The position numbers and the translations under genes are program-made. Below, piece by piece: positions 39,788-48,743 of a stretch of DNA of 64,000 nt. Source of the DNA: Xanthomonas sp. SI (lineage in GTDB: Bacteria > Pseudomonadota > Gammaproteobacteria > Xanthomonadales > Xanthomonadaceae); NCBI RefSeq assembly GCF_014236855.1, contig NZ_CP051261.1, positions 682,001-746,000 on the forward strand. The letters are read 5' to 3'. Each line of letters opens with the position of its first letter. Positions within the stretch are counted from its first letter, which is position 1. The notes under the pieces were generated by a model. That model saw only the letters and a program-made list of their open reading frames with translations, ran no database searches and was not told the origin of the DNA.

Positions 39788-39905
39788 CTCGACAGGAAGG
39801 GTTGCCTGGCTGATGACGCCGTAGCCGACCGCGTTGGTCAGTCATTTGCCCCTCAATCGTCATTGTAGTAACGTAACTACATGTAGCTGATGTAGGAGGT
39901 GTCCT

Positions 39906-40160
39906 ATGACCATCACAACCCTATCCAGTCGGGAACTGAACCAAGATGTGACGCGGGCAAAGAAGGCCACCAAGAGCGGTCCGGTATTCATCACGGATCG
40001 CGGCAAGCCTGCGCATGTGTTGTTGAGCTTCGAGGACTATCAACGGCTGACCAGGCAGCGGCGCAACATTGCCGATGCGCTAGCGATGCCGGGCGTTGCA
40101 GACATCGAGTTCGAGCCGCCGCGCGTGACGATTAGAGTCCGGCCGGCTGATCTCTCGTGA
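39906..40160 (+). CDS. Phd/YefM-family antitoxin
   Basis: An 84-residue antitoxin. The N-terminal DNA-binding pattern is LSSRELNQDVTRAKKATKSG and PVFITDRGKPAHVLLSFEDY. The C-terminal part binds the toxin (VADIEFEPPRVTIRV). A strong AGGAGGT precedes the ATG. It represses its own operon, typically in complex with the PIN toxin whose gene overlaps its stop. Confidence 0.93.
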   Translation: MTITTLSSRELNQDVTRAKKATKSGPVFITDRGKPAHVLLSFEDYQRLTRQRRNIADALAMPGVADIEFEPPRVTIRVRPADLS

Positions 40161-40585
40161 TGTACGTGCTCGACACCAACGTGCTGTCCGAGTTGCGCAA
40201 GGTGCGGCTCGGCAAAGCGGATGCGAATGTGGCGGCATGGGCGGAAAGCGTCGATGCCGCCGACCTCTTCATCTCGGCCATCACCGTCATGGAACTGGAG
40301 CTTGGCGTTCTGTCGATTGAACGCAAGGATGCTACCCAGGGCGCCATGCTGCGTTCGTGGCTGGAACAGCACGTATTGCCTGAGTTCTCCGGGCGTACAT
40401 TGCCGATCGATACCGCTGTGGCGCAACGTTGCGCCCGGTTGCATGTACCCGACAAGCGCGGCGAGCGCGACGCGCTTATCGCGGCGACGGCGCTGGTGCA
40501 TGGCATGGCGGTGGTCACGCGCAACGTCTCTGACTTCGAGCCCACGGGAGTTCCCGTCGTCAATGCTTGGGAGCCGTTGCCATGA
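40160..40585 (+). CDS. vapC: VapC/FitB-type PIN toxin
   Basis: A 141-residue PIN-domain ribonuclease. Acidic active-site residues are seen in MYVLDTNVLSELRK (Asp), ISAITVMELELGVL (Glu), DKRGERDALIAATAL (Asp) and VVTRNVSDFEPTG (Asp). It cleaves specific RNAs when its antitoxin is lost. The ATG follows the antitoxin stop as TGATG; a GTG one codon earlier is also possible. A copy of the 70-bp dispersed repeat follows the gene. Confidence 0.93.
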   Translation: MYVLDTNVLSELRKVRLGKADANVAAWAESVDAADLFISAITVMELELGVLSIERKDATQGAMLRSWLEQHVLPEFSGRTLPIDTAVAQRCARLHVPDKRGERDALIAATALVHGMAVVTRNVSDFEPTGVPVVNAWEPLP

Positions 40586-40599
40586 TCGCCTACGAGCTT

Positions 40600-40668
40600 A
40601 TGCGCAAAGGCAATTGGAAGTTGTCCGTTATGGAAAAAGCGAGGTTAGAAGTCAACCTGACCCAGTGT
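40600..40668 (+). repeat. dispersed 70-bp repeat, copy C
   Basis: Begins TATGCGCAAAGGCAATTGGA and contains GAGGTTAGAAGTCAACCTGA CCC. It is the most diverged copy. Confidence 0.6.
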
Positions 40669-40767
40669 ATTCTTACGGTGTGACAGGGACGGGCATGCGG
40701 ATGGTAGCAACGCCTGGCCAGCGGGTGCGTTAGCATCGGAGTTGAAAGGCATTAGGAACGCTGAGCG

Positions 40768-41409
40768 ATGTGGATCCACCCAGTGGCGAAAGACGAGTTC
40801 TTGGCCGGTAGCAAGGTTGCTGCAAAGATACTGTTTGATGCGATCAAACAGCAGCGCCAGACGGCGTCTACTAAGACACTTACGGCGCTTTCTCAGGTAG
40901 GCGATTTCAACTCGGCAGGGGCCGAGCAGGTAGCTTATGAAGTGCTTGCTGGCTCGTTGATTGTGCTAGCCCACAAGATCATTGATCTGCATGGTGCGGC
41001 TCCTGTTAAAGGAGGGGGGGCGCTCCATTTTGAGGCTGAGATCAATCGCGTAATTCGTGAGCATCCAGGCGCACGGGTTAAGGGAAAGTTCTCACTTGAA
41101 CTGAAGTACTGTGTCGGAAGAGAGGTGGGGGGACTGCCTCTTGGTGTGATAGTCCAAGGCGCCCGAAACCAATACTGTCATTTTGGCGAGCTTCGGCGCC
41201 TCAATCCTATCAACGAGCTCGTTTTCAATCATTTGAAGCAGCTTTATCCTGATGCGCCCTGGTTGAACTTCGATGCAAAGGATGGGGGGCGAATACTGGC
41301 TTACACCGCAACCTCCGCCATTTACTGGACTGCAGATGGTAATGATGGCTCTTCCGGATTTCAAAGGTTCTGCGAAGACATGTCGGATATCATTGGGAAG
41401 TCGTACTAA
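40768..41409 (+). CDS. hypothetical protein
   Basis: A 213-residue soluble protein (FNSAGAEQVAYEVLAGSLIV; KFSLELKYCVGREVGGLPLG; GARNQYCHFGELRRLNPINE) of lower GC than its core neighbours, following a Phd/VapC pair. I do not recognise the family. The composition and location suggest acquired DNA. No clear ribosome-binding site is seen before the ATG. Confidence 0.6.
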   Translation: MWIHPVAKDEFLAGSKVAAKILFDAIKQQRQTASTKTLTALSQVGDFNSAGAEQVAYEVLAGSLIVLAHKIIDLHGAAPVKGGGALHFEAEINRVIREHPGARVKGKFSLELKYCVGREVGGLPLGVIVQGARNQYCHFGELRRLNPINELVFNHLKQLYPDAPWLNFDAKDGGRILAYTATSAIYWTADGNDGSSGFQRFCEDMSDIIGKSY

Positions 41410-41833
41410 CGGAACTTTGGGTTAGGGATGAAGCTTGGAAATGTGCTGTTCACTTGCATCGGCGCGTGCTATCAGATCCCCTCGGGGAGGTCAGTCACGT
41501 TATTCCGCAGGATGTTGAAGGAGTTACGATGAGCGCCGCAGTTGCAGAGATCGATGTCATATCGCTCATCAGGCCGATGCTGGTATCAAACAACTTGTCG
41601 TAAGCTCCGAAAGCTTCATTTGCGGAATCATTGGTTCGACGCGCTTCCACCGCGCAGCAGGAATCTCTTTGCGATGAGCCATGCGTGCAATTTTGCCATC
41701 ACAGATGCAGTGTTCAACTAGTTTTGCTAGCTACTCTTAGTTTTTCACCATCTTCACCGATATGCGCTGAGTCATTGTTGCAGCGCATTTTTCAGCTTGA
41801 AGATCGCATGCGCTCTTGAGTTGAATTACGAGG
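41410..41833. other. gene-free accessory spacer
   Basis: About 420 bases of relatively AT-rich DNA between convergent genes. Only short frames without family likeness are present. Confidence 0.5.
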
Positions 41834-42469
41834 TCATTCTTGTCTTGCGTTGGGAGGGCAGTGGTCGAGAATTGCGATTCCATCCTTCGTGATTGACCAC
41901 TTGAGTTTCGCTCCACCCCCAGCGTAGACCTCATCTACTTGCCAAGCCAGATAGCCGCTGGCTTGAAGCGCAAAGCGGCGGCTCTCTTCGACGTCTGTTA
42001 CTTGACGCCTTACTGAAAGAAGTCGCAGATCTCCGAGGAATACGTTAACCACCATATCTGAAAGACGATCAAAATCCTTAGCGGCTATGCGACCTCTGCC
42101 TAGCGCAATGAACAACTTGGCCAGCATTTCTGGTTTTTGTAGTGGATCCATTCGGTCGAGTTTGCTCAATAGCAATTCTCCCAGCTGTTCGCGCTTGGCA
42201 GTTGTCCCAGCAAGGTCGTCAATGGCCCTGGCGCGCTCGCTAGCGCTCAAGCCATTAACGCCACTGATAAACCTAGCAACCTTTGCCGCAAACAAGCGGT
42301 CTCTTACAGCGATTGCCCCGTCTTTGATGGCCAACATTGCGGCGACAAAGGGTATGTTCTTCAATAGACTGTCTTCCAATGCTGTGTCCCAGACAGCTTC
42401 AGCTATGTCCTTTGTCAGGTCCCCAAGGGGATCTTTGAGGGCACCAATCAGGTCTCGATTTATCTTCAC
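41834..42469 (-). CDS. hypothetical protein
   Basis: A 211-residue protein starting with GTG. The first 110 residues are helical (LIGALKDPLGDLTKDIAEAV; LLKNIPFVAAMLAIKDGAIA), with a hydrophobic stretch that might be membrane-associated. The C-terminal half may carry a small winged domain (ASGYLAWQVDEVYAGGGAKL; WSITKDGIAILDHC). The family is not recognised; it could be part of a defence or stress gene. GC is lower than the core genome. Confidence 0.6.
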   Translation of the reverse strand: MKINRDLIGALKDPLGDLTKDIAEAVWDTALEDSLLKNIPFVAAMLAIKDGAIAVRDRLFAAKVARFISGVNGLSASERARAIDDLAGTTAKREQLGELLLSKLDRMDPLQKPEMLAKLFIALGRGRIAAKDFDRLSDMVVNVFLGDLRLLSVRRQVTDVEESRRFALQASGYLAWQVDEVYAGGGAKLKWSITKDGIAILDHCPPNARQE

Positions 42470-42988
42470 GTTGTATTGGTCCGTGAGGTTGAGTTCTTAC
42501 GGCTTTTAGGCATGGCTGTCAGTCGCTACTGGTTTCGCTTTACGTCGTTGAAAGAAAAGCCAAGAGTAATGTGATGATGTTGGGCTTGCCTAAAAAAGAA
42601 GATGAAAGCGGTAGGTCCCGAGAGCATAATTCAAAAATTGAGTGAGTTGCCTTGACCTAGATAAAAAGCGTCTTCGGCAGATGTCTACAGCCGCCCTGTT
42701 TTTAGCGTTGACAACCTCTCTTGATCGAGCAATTATCTACTTGCTGCGGCAAATTCCGCAGCCGGGATTGGTCTCCCGAAATCAAATGGCGCACCAGCGC
42801 CCTTCGTCTATGTCAGGCGCTTTTTTGTTGCCTCGACATTGCGTCGGGCCTGCTCGCTCTTCAATGGCGGGCGGTGCGTGGGGGCCTTCGGGCCCGCCGG
42901 GTTGCCTTTTGACCGGTAGACCAACCCGCACCGTCCGCCACCCCGATTGGTCTCGCGATGGCGGACTCCTACTCAAAAGGAGAACGTC
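42470..42988. other. leader region upstream of symE
   Basis: About 520 bases without a supported protein gene. The left half is AT-rich. The right half has a terminator-like hairpin and two related blocks containing GATTGGTCTC (near 42774 and 42950). It may encode a leader or antisense RNA regulating the SymE-like gene, but none can be proven here. Confidence 0.45.
42796..42826 (+). terminator. terminator-like hairpin in the symE leader
   Basis: AGCGCC (42796-42801) pairs with GGCGCT (42816-42821), followed by a T-run to 42826. It lies about 160 bases before the symE start, so it could end a small leader RNA. Confidence 0.55.
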
Positions 42989-43420
42989 ATGCCCCGTAAC
43001 GCTTCCGTTCGTTCGAAGACCGCACCCAGCCGCCGCGCCGCCAAGGCGCAGCCCTGCTGGCTCAAGCTCGAATCGCCCGACCCCTTGGATGCGATTGCCG
43101 CCGAACCGCTGCCCGGTGCAGCGTCGGCGCCGCCTATGTGCGCCGATGCCGACAAGGCCGCCGCGCCCAGGCGCTCGGTCCCGCGCCGGCCCACGCAATG
43201 CACCATCGGCTATCGCTACTACGCTGTGGACCGCACTGGCATGCGGGTCGGGCGGCAGGTGCCTAGCTTGCGCTTGCATGGCCTGTGGCTGGAAGGCCTC
43301 GGCTTCGCGGTGGGCGGCAAGGTGCGCATCACGATGGCCAATGGCGCCCTGTTGATCACGGCCGAGCCGGCGGCGCTACCGGCGGCGAAGACGCGGCGCG
43401 GTGCCACTTCGGCGCTGTAG
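42989..43420 (+). CDS. SymE-like toxin
   Basis: A 143-residue protein whose residues 65-130 match the SymE family: IGYRYYAVDRTGMRVGRQVP, then LRLHGLWLEGLGFAVGGKVR and a short ITMANGALLI strand. SymE of E. coli is an SOS-induced AbrB-fold toxin repressed by an antisense RNA. The N-terminal 60 residues are a basic, low-complexity extension. AAGGAG precedes the ATG at 42989. The last codons lie inside a 0.38-kb sequence repeated at 48744-49117. Confidence 0.83.
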   Translation: MPRNASVRSKTAPSRRAAKAQPCWLKLESPDPLDAIAAEPLPGAASAPPMCADADKAAAPRRSVPRRPTQCTIGYRYYAVDRTGMRVGRQVPSLRLHGLWLEGLGFAVGGKVRITMANGALLITAEPAALPAAKTRRGATSAL

Positions 43421-43784
43421 CCGCCTGGCCCTGGTGTGGCAGTTGCCGGGGGAGCAATGTGAGGCCCAGCACGCGATCACCGTTACCTGCCGGCCCTGCA
43501 AACCCTTTGGCCTCCAGCGATGTCGTTGACCATCTTCCGCAGGTCGACGACACCGTTGCAGGTTTCCAGCAAATGCCGGAATCGCCAGGCGCGTCGTGCG
43601 CGCGCGCCCGGCGCGGCCGCCGGCTTAGCGTGCCTCTGCCGCCCACTGCAGGGCATCCGCTCCGGCCGGCAGGTATATCGGTGTTGACGCATCGGTCGCC
43701 GCGCGCCAGACGGCGTCGGCGACATCCTGCATGCGTGTCCCCGGACCGGTGGATTCGGCCATCCGCGCGATGGGGTGGCGCATG
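43404..43784. repeat. left copy of the 0.37-kb repeat flanking the Hsp70 cassette
   Basis: Matches 48744-49117 with scattered substitutions and small indels. It covers the last codons of symE, the spacer, and the 3' part of an SDR gene read on the minus strand. The two copies are 5340 bases apart. Confidence 0.9.
43625..43784 (-). pseudogene. 3' fragment of an SDR gene
   Basis: Encodes PIARMAESTGPGTRMQDVAD and the following tail to a stop, nearly identical to the C-terminal 53 residues of the intact SDR at 48958-49707. Sequence similarity ends abruptly near 43784, where the Hsp70 cassette begins. It has no start of its own. Confidence 0.9.
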
Positions 43785-43893
43785 TACCCGGAACGGATGC
43801 TCGACCTTGGCTCGAATGCTGGCCTCACCGAAGGCCGCGTGCTCCTTGGATTTGCGGCATAAACCCGTCCACGTTTTTATCCACACCCCCAGT

Positions 43894-43919
43894 GGGTCAC
43901 TTCTGGATGGAAATCAACA
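43894..43919. other. possible insertion-sequence end remnant
   Basis: GGGTCACTTCTGGATGGAAA TCAACA resembles, from memory, the terminal inverted repeat of IS21-type elements (TG...CA ends with GGGTCAGTTCTGG). It lies near the left junction of the Hsp70 cassette. No transposase is present. Confidence 0.3.
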
Positions 43920-44018
43920 CCTTCGACGCTTGGGCGAGCAAGGGGGCTGCGAAGCACTGTCGCACGGGTGAGGCATCATGGAGCCTCTCCCCACCCGAAG
44001 CGCCCGAGAGGACAACCC

Positions 44019-45740
44019 TTGACGATCATCGGCATCGACCTTGGCACCACTCACAGCCTGGCGGCGGTCTGGAAGGACGGTCGCCCCCACCTGGTGGTGA
44101 ACGCGCTGGGCGCCTACCTCACGCCGTCGTGCGTCAGCCTCGACGCCGACGGCACCGTGCTGGTCGGCCAGGCCGCGCGCGACCGCCTGCAGACGCACCC
44201 GGCGCTCACGGCCTCGCTGTTCAAGCGCTACATGGGCAGCGATAAGACCTTCCCGCTGGGGGCGCGCAGCTTTCGCGCCGAGGAACTGTCGTCGCTGGTG
44301 CTGCGCTCGCTCAAGGCCGATGCCGAGGCCATGCTGGGCGAGCCGGTGACCGAGGCCGTGATCACCGTGCCCGCCTACTTCTCCGACAGCCAGCGCAAGG
44401 CCACGCGCATCGCAGGCCAGCTCGCCGGCTTGCAGGTGGAGCGGCTGGTCAACGAGCCCACCGCCGCCGCGCTGGCCTACGGGCTGCACCAGGACGAAGA
44501 CGCCACGCAGTTCCTGGTGTTCGACCTGGGTGGCGGCACGTTCGACGTCTCGATCCTCGAGATGTTCGAGGGCGTGATGGAGGTGCGCGCCACGGCGGGC
44601 GACAACTTCCTGGGCGGCGAGGACTTCGTCAACGAGATCGTGCAGTTGTTCTTTGCCGAGACCGGCCTGCCCGAGTCCGCCCGCGAAGACGGCGGCTTCA
44701 TGCAGCAACTGGTGGCACGCGCCGAGCTGGCCAAGCGCGCGCTGTCGGACAGCGAGAGCGCCACCCTCACGCTGGATTGGCAAGACCGCGAGCACACGCT
44801 GGCGCTCACGCAGGAGCGCTTTCGCGCCATCAGCGAACCGCTGCTGGCACGGCTGCGTGCGCCGGTGGAGCGCGCGCTGCGCGATGCGAGCATCCGCGCA
44901 GGCGAGATCGACAACGTGGTGCTGGCCGGCGGCGCCACGCGCTCGCCCATCGTGCGGCAGATGGTCACGCGCATGTTCGGCCGCTTCCCCGCGATGGACA
45001 TCAACCCCGACGAGGTGGTCGCGCTCGGTGCCGCCGTGATGGCCGGCCTGAAGGCGCGCGACCAGGCGCTCAAGGAAGTGGTCATGACCGACGTGTGCCC
45101 GTACACGCTGGGCGTGGAGACGGTGCACCGCATGCCCGGGGGCGGCGAGGTGGACGGGTATTTCTCGCCCATCATCGAGCGCAACACCGTCGTGCCGGCC
45201 AGCCGTGTCAACAGCTATGTGCCGGTGCACAACGGCCAGCGCGTGCTTAATCTGCAGATCTTCCAGGGCGAGGCGCGGCTGGTGCGCGACAACATCAAGC
45301 TCGGCACGCTCGAGGTGCCGCTGCCCGGCGGCGCGCGCGACGACGCCAGCGTCGACGTGCGCTTCACCTACGACGTGAACGGCCTGCTGGAGGTGGAGGC
45401 GACGGTGGTGGCCACGCACGACGTGCACCGGCTCGTGATCCAGGGCAACAGCGGCGTGCTGAGCGACCTGGAGATCGCGGCGCGCCTGCAGCAACTGGCT
45501 GAGCTCAAGATCCATCCGCGCGACAAGGCCGAGAACCGCGCGCTGGTGGCGCAGGCCGAACGGGTGTTCCAGCAATTGCGCAGCGATGCACGCGAACGGC
45601 TGGGCGACGAAATCTCCCGCTTCGAGCTCGCGCTCGAAGCGCAGGACGAGCGGCAGATCCGCCCGGCGCGCGAGCGGCTGCGCAAGGCCGTGGGCTTCTT
45701 CGAGCGCGACAGCCACTTCGATCCGGACTTCGTGTTTTGA
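44019..45740 (+). CDS. hscC: Hsp70-family chaperone, HscC-type
   Basis: A 573-residue Hsp70 of the short HscC kind (about 560 residues, against about 640 for DnaK). The nucleotide-binding domain has [37 protein letters not shown] and [16 protein letters not shown]. The peptide-binding domain follows with [13 protein letters not shown] and NTVVPASR. The lid is short. The TTG at 44019 is preferred because AGAGGA lies 8 bases before it and the protein then begins directly at the ATPase strand. The membrane J-like protein starts 5 bases after its stop. Confidence 0.92.
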   Translation: MTIIGIDLGTTHSLAAVWKDGRPHLVVNALGAYLTPSCVSLDADGTVLVGQAARDRLQTHPALTASLFKRYMGSDKTFPLGARSFRAEELSSLVLRSLKADAEAMLGEPVTEAVITVPAYFSDSQRKATRIAGQLAGLQVERLVNEPTAAALAYGLHQDEDATQFLVFDLGGGTFDVSILEMFEGVMEVRATAGDNFLGGEDFVNEIVQLFFAETGLPESAREDGGFMQQLVARAELAKRALSDSESATLTLDWQDREHTLALTQERFRAISEPLLARLRAPVERALRDASIRAGEIDNVVLAGGATRSPIVRQMVTRMFGRFPAMDINPDEVVALGAAVMAGLKARDQALKEVVMTDVCPYTLGVETVHRMPGGGEVDGYFSPIIERNTVVPASRVNSYVPVHNGQRVLNLQIFQGEARLVRDNIKLGTLEVPLPGGARDDASVDVRFTYDVNGLLEVEATVVATHDVHRLVIQGNSGVLSDLEIAARLQQLAELKIHPRDKAENRALVAQAERVFQQLRSDARERLGDEISRFELALEAQDERQIRPARERLRKAVGFFERDSHFDPDFVF

Positions 45741-45745
45741 GCGCT

Positions 45746-47125
45746 ATGAGCGCCGCCTTCGCCCGGCTCGGGATCGCGCCGACCCGCGACGTCAAGGCCA
45801 TCAAGCGCGCGTACGCCGTGGCGCTGAAAGCCATCGACCAGGCCAGCGAGCGCGAGGCCTTCGAGCGGCTGCGCCAGGCCTACGAGCAGGCGCTGGCCTG
45901 GGCCGCGCGGGAAGAGGAGGAAGACGAGGCCGACGCGGACCTGGAGAGCGGGGACGAGCAGGAGGAGGGCGATGCGGGCGACATGGACGTCGACGACGAG
46001 CCACGGATGCCCGACGTTGGACTGCCGCACGCCCCGCCGCTCGATGTCCACCGCCTGGATGCCGCACCGCCGTTGGCACCGCCGCCCGGTCCGCCCGCTA
46101 CCGTCCCCACGGCCGCCATGCCCAGCCAGGACGAGGCGAGGGAGGCCCTGCGCCATTGGACCGAGCAGTTGCGCGACGCCCAGGCTGCGAACGCAGCGAC
46201 AGTGCTCGAAGCGGCCCTGGCCGACCCGCGGCTGCTGCACCTGGACAGCCACGCGCAGCTCGAGGCCCGCATCGCGGATCTGCTGCACGACGACCCGGCC
46301 GGCCGGGCGCCGCTGTTCGACGCTGCCGCCGTCCGTTTCCACTGGACCGACCGCAATGCACGGCCCTTCGCGAACGCTGCCGCCGCGTACTGGATTTCGC
46401 GCGTCATCAACCAGGGGCTGCAGTGGCAGGCACAGAAGGCGTCGGTCATCGACCTGCAGCGCAAGGCGCTCGAGACGGTCGCGCACGTGGGCTCGCCCGA
46501 CCCCGCACAGACCAGCCGCTTTGCGGAGGCGCTCGCTGACATGGCCCGCGACTTCCCCGACTGGTTCGCGCTGCACCTGAGCACGCAGGGCCACGCCCAT
46601 CTGCCGGCTTGGCAGGCGCTGCAGACCGAGGTCGCGTCCCGGAACGCGCGCCAGTCCGATCGAAAGGAACGCTACTTCGGCACGCGCAACAAGACCCTGG
46701 TCACCCTGCTCGGCGGCGTCTTCGTGCTGCTGGTGTTCACTGCCGTGCTCTCGGGGGTGATCCACCGCATCGTCTCCGATTCCGCACCGCCCGCGGCTGC
46801 GTCCACAGACACCGACAAGGCGGGCGATGCGCCTGCCGCCACATCCGATCCGGTGCTGGCGTACGAGTTCACCGGTGCCCTGACGCGCGACAGCTGCGAG
46901 AGCGCCGAAGAGTTCGTGCACCAGTCCAACTGGCTGGAGGTCGACGACAGCGATGCGATGGCGCTGCTTGCCACCCGCGCCATGCGCTGCCAGGACAAAG
47001 GCATCTGGTCGCGCAAGGACGACACGTTGATGACGTGCCTGCGCGCCGAGCGGGCCGCGGCCTTGGGCGCAGGCCGGCCCGAGAATTTGCTGCACTGCCT
47101 TCCGCCCAAGGCGGCACGCCCTTAG
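45746..47125 (+). CDS. membrane J-domain-like protein, DjlB/DjlC type, lacking HPD
   Basis: A 459-residue protein. The N-terminal J-like domain (RLGIAPTRDVKAIKRAYAVA; EAFERLRQAYEQALAWA) has helices II and III, but the loop between them reads LKAIDQASE and has no His-Pro-Asp. A very acidic linker follows (about residues 52-80), then a Pro-rich part, a helical domain, one membrane helix near residues 316-338 (TLVTLLGGVFVLLVFTAVLS) and a Cys-containing C-terminal domain. DjlB/DjlC are the partners of HscC in E. coli, which fits the pairing here. The ATG follows the hscC stop by five bases. Confidence 0.85.
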   Translation: MSAAFARLGIAPTRDVKAIKRAYAVALKAIDQASEREAFERLRQAYEQALAWAAREEEEDEADADLESGDEQEEGDAGDMDVDDEPRMPDVGLPHAPPLDVHRLDAAPPLAPPPGPPATVPTAAMPSQDEAREALRHWTEQLRDAQAANAATVLEAALADPRLLHLDSHAQLEARIADLLHDDPAGRAPLFDAAAVRFHWTDRNARPFANAAAAYWISRVINQGLQWQAQKASVIDLQRKALETVAHVGSPDPAQTSRFAEALADMARDFPDWFALHLSTQGHAHLPAWQALQTEVASRNARQSDRKERYFGTRNKTLVTLLGGVFVLLVFTAVLSGVIHRIVSDSAPPAAASTDTDKAGDAPAATSDPVLAYEFTGALTRDSCESAEEFVHQSNWLEVDDSDAMALLATRAMRCQDKGIWSRKDDTLMTCLRAERAAALGAGRPENLLHCLPPKAARP

Positions 47126-47207
47126 GCGGTTTCAGCGCGCCTCGGCCGGGACGCGCGGCTATTTTCCAGTTCGGATTTTCAACGGTTGCTTCAGGAGAAA
47201 ACACACC

Positions 47208-48209
47208 GTGCCATTCGCCTACTCATCGTTCACCGACCACTTGGCGGCGCTGCCGGCCGCCCACGCGCGCCATGGCGACGCGTTGCGCGCCGCCGTCGAA
47301 TCGCAGGTGCGCAGGCCGTCCAACGCCGACCTCTCGGCCTTTCTCTTTCTGCCCGACCAGGCGGACCACCCCGACCACGAGGACGCGGCCCAGGTGTTCG
47401 CGCAGGCGGTCGATCAGATCTACGGCCCCAAACCCTGGGTCGGTGACGAGATCCCGTTGCTGTTCGTCGGCTACCACGCCATGAACGTTCTGAGTGGCCG
47501 ACGCACGTCGCAGGGCCTGCTGCTGACCGATCAGGCCCTCTACGTGCAGGACAACTTCACCGTCTTGTCCGCCTCGCCGCCGCTGGCCCAGGGCCACGCC
47601 CTGCCCCTGCGTACGGACGACGCCGACCCCTTCGTGTCGATGCTGCTGGGCCGCTACAAGGCCTGGAAGGATTGGACGGCTTTGGCAGGCCTTCCGGAGT
47701 CAACCCTGTCGCCTCGCCTCAACGTGCTGTTCGATACCATGGTGACGACCGTGCTGGATTACCACGCGCAGCACGCCAGCCAACGCCAGGCGCCGCAACG
47801 CACGTGGACCCTGACCGGGCTGATCGCCGACCATGCCGCGGGCGACACCTTGCTCGATCCGGCAAACCCCAAACTTGCCAAGAAGCTCGGCAAGGTGGTC
47901 GGCAAATTCCAGATCCCGGCCGACGAGCCACTGCACTTCGCACTGGTCGACTTTCCGTTGTTCGGTGGCCCGTACGGGTTCGCACTGACGGCCAAAGCGC
48001 TCTACGGCAAGGACCTGATGGAAGCGCCGGTTCGCGTCGCGATCGAGAGGCTCGATGCGCGCTCGCTGCGGCTGTCGGAGAAGGGCGACGCGGTGCTGAA
48101 CGACCTGGGCATTCCCTTGGAGTTGCCGGCGTACGCGGGCGCCGAGCTCAAGGCGGCTTTTCTGGAACTCCTCAAGCAGGAGGTGCTGCGCCTGCAGGCC
48201 TCGGCCTGA
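47208..48209 (+). CDS. unknown 333-residue protein of the Hsp70 cassette
   Basis: A 333-residue soluble protein preceded by AGGAG. Two segments look alike: GLLLTDQALYVQDNFTVLS (about residue 105) and GFALTAKALYGKDLMEAP (about 255). The LT-x-x-ALY-x-x-D pattern resembles strand-turn elements of PH-like or GRAM-like domains, so a tandem domain is possible. It lies in the same direction as hscC and the J-like gene and is probably part of the same operon. I do not recognise a characterised family. Confidence 0.72.
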   Translation: MPFAYSSFTDHLAALPAAHARHGDALRAAVESQVRRPSNADLSAFLFLPDQADHPDHEDAAQVFAQAVDQIYGPKPWVGDEIPLLFVGYHAMNVLSGRRTSQGLLLTDQALYVQDNFTVLSASPPLAQGHALPLRTDDADPFVSMLLGRYKAWKDWTALAGLPESTLSPRLNVLFDTMVTTVLDYHAQHASQRQAPQRTWTLTGLIADHAAGDTLLDPANPKLAKKLGKVVGKFQIPADEPLHFALVDFPLFGGPYGFALTAKALYGKDLMEAPVRVAIERLDARSLRLSEKGDAVLNDLGIPLELPAYAGAELKAAFLELLKQEVLRLQASA

Positions 48210-48260
48210 GCGGTGCAGGCTCGATCCCGGTTATGAAGCTGCTGACGCAAGGAGAAAAGC

Positions 48261-48686
48261 ATGGGTGCCTGGTCGCATGAATCCTTTGGCAACGACACGG
48301 CCTGCGACTGGTCCGGCCCGCTGGCCGACGCCGTCGACCTGGCCTACGTCGACGAGACGCTGCAACGGGTGCTCGACGCGGGCGACGACGAAGACCTCGA
48401 CATGGCAGCGTCTTGCGAAGCGATCGCGGCGGCGGAGGTGGTGGCGCGGTTACAAGGCCACTTCGGCGTTTGCGATGCGTATTCCCGCACCGTGGACGAC
48501 TGGGTGAAGAAGACGCGCCTGGTCCCCAGCGCTGCGTTGGCCAGCAAAGCCCGAGCTGCCCTCGACCGCATTGTCTCGGTGCCCTCCGAACTGCGTGAAC
48601 TGTGGGAGGAAAGCGAAGACGCAGAGGCTTGGCTGTTTGCCGTTTCGGCGCTGCGAGATCGCATTTTCACGCGCGATTGTCCCTGA
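48261..48686 (+). CDS. DUF4259 protein
   Basis: A 141-residue protein beginning MGAWSHESFGNDTACDW, the hallmark start of DUF4259 proteins, with a helical rest (DDWVKKTRLVPSAALASKAR; LRELWEESEDAEAWLFAVSA). AAGGAG precedes the ATG. Such proteins are scattered among bacteria and often lie in accessory gene groups. The function is unknown. It is the last gene of the Hsp70 cassette, just before the right flanking repeat. Confidence 0.85.
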   Translation: MGAWSHESFGNDTACDWSGPLADAVDLAYVDETLQRVLDAGDDEDLDMAASCEAIAAAEVVARLQGHFGVCDAYSRTVDDWVKKTRLVPSAALASKARAALDRIVSVPSELRELWEESEDAEAWLFAVSALRDRIFTRDCP

Positions 48687-48743
48687 CAGCGGATGAAGCC
48701 CCGCCGAGATTGGCCCATCCATCTTCCAGGGAAGAACCATGAA

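Noticed and set aside
41410..42988. Small frames between the hypothetical genes and symE
   Set aside because: None has a ribosome-binding site together with a recognisable pattern.
43356..43886. 176-codon minus-strand frame after symE
   Set aside because: It runs antisense through the symE end and in the wrong frame through the SDR fragment. The real content is the pseudogene at 43625-43784.
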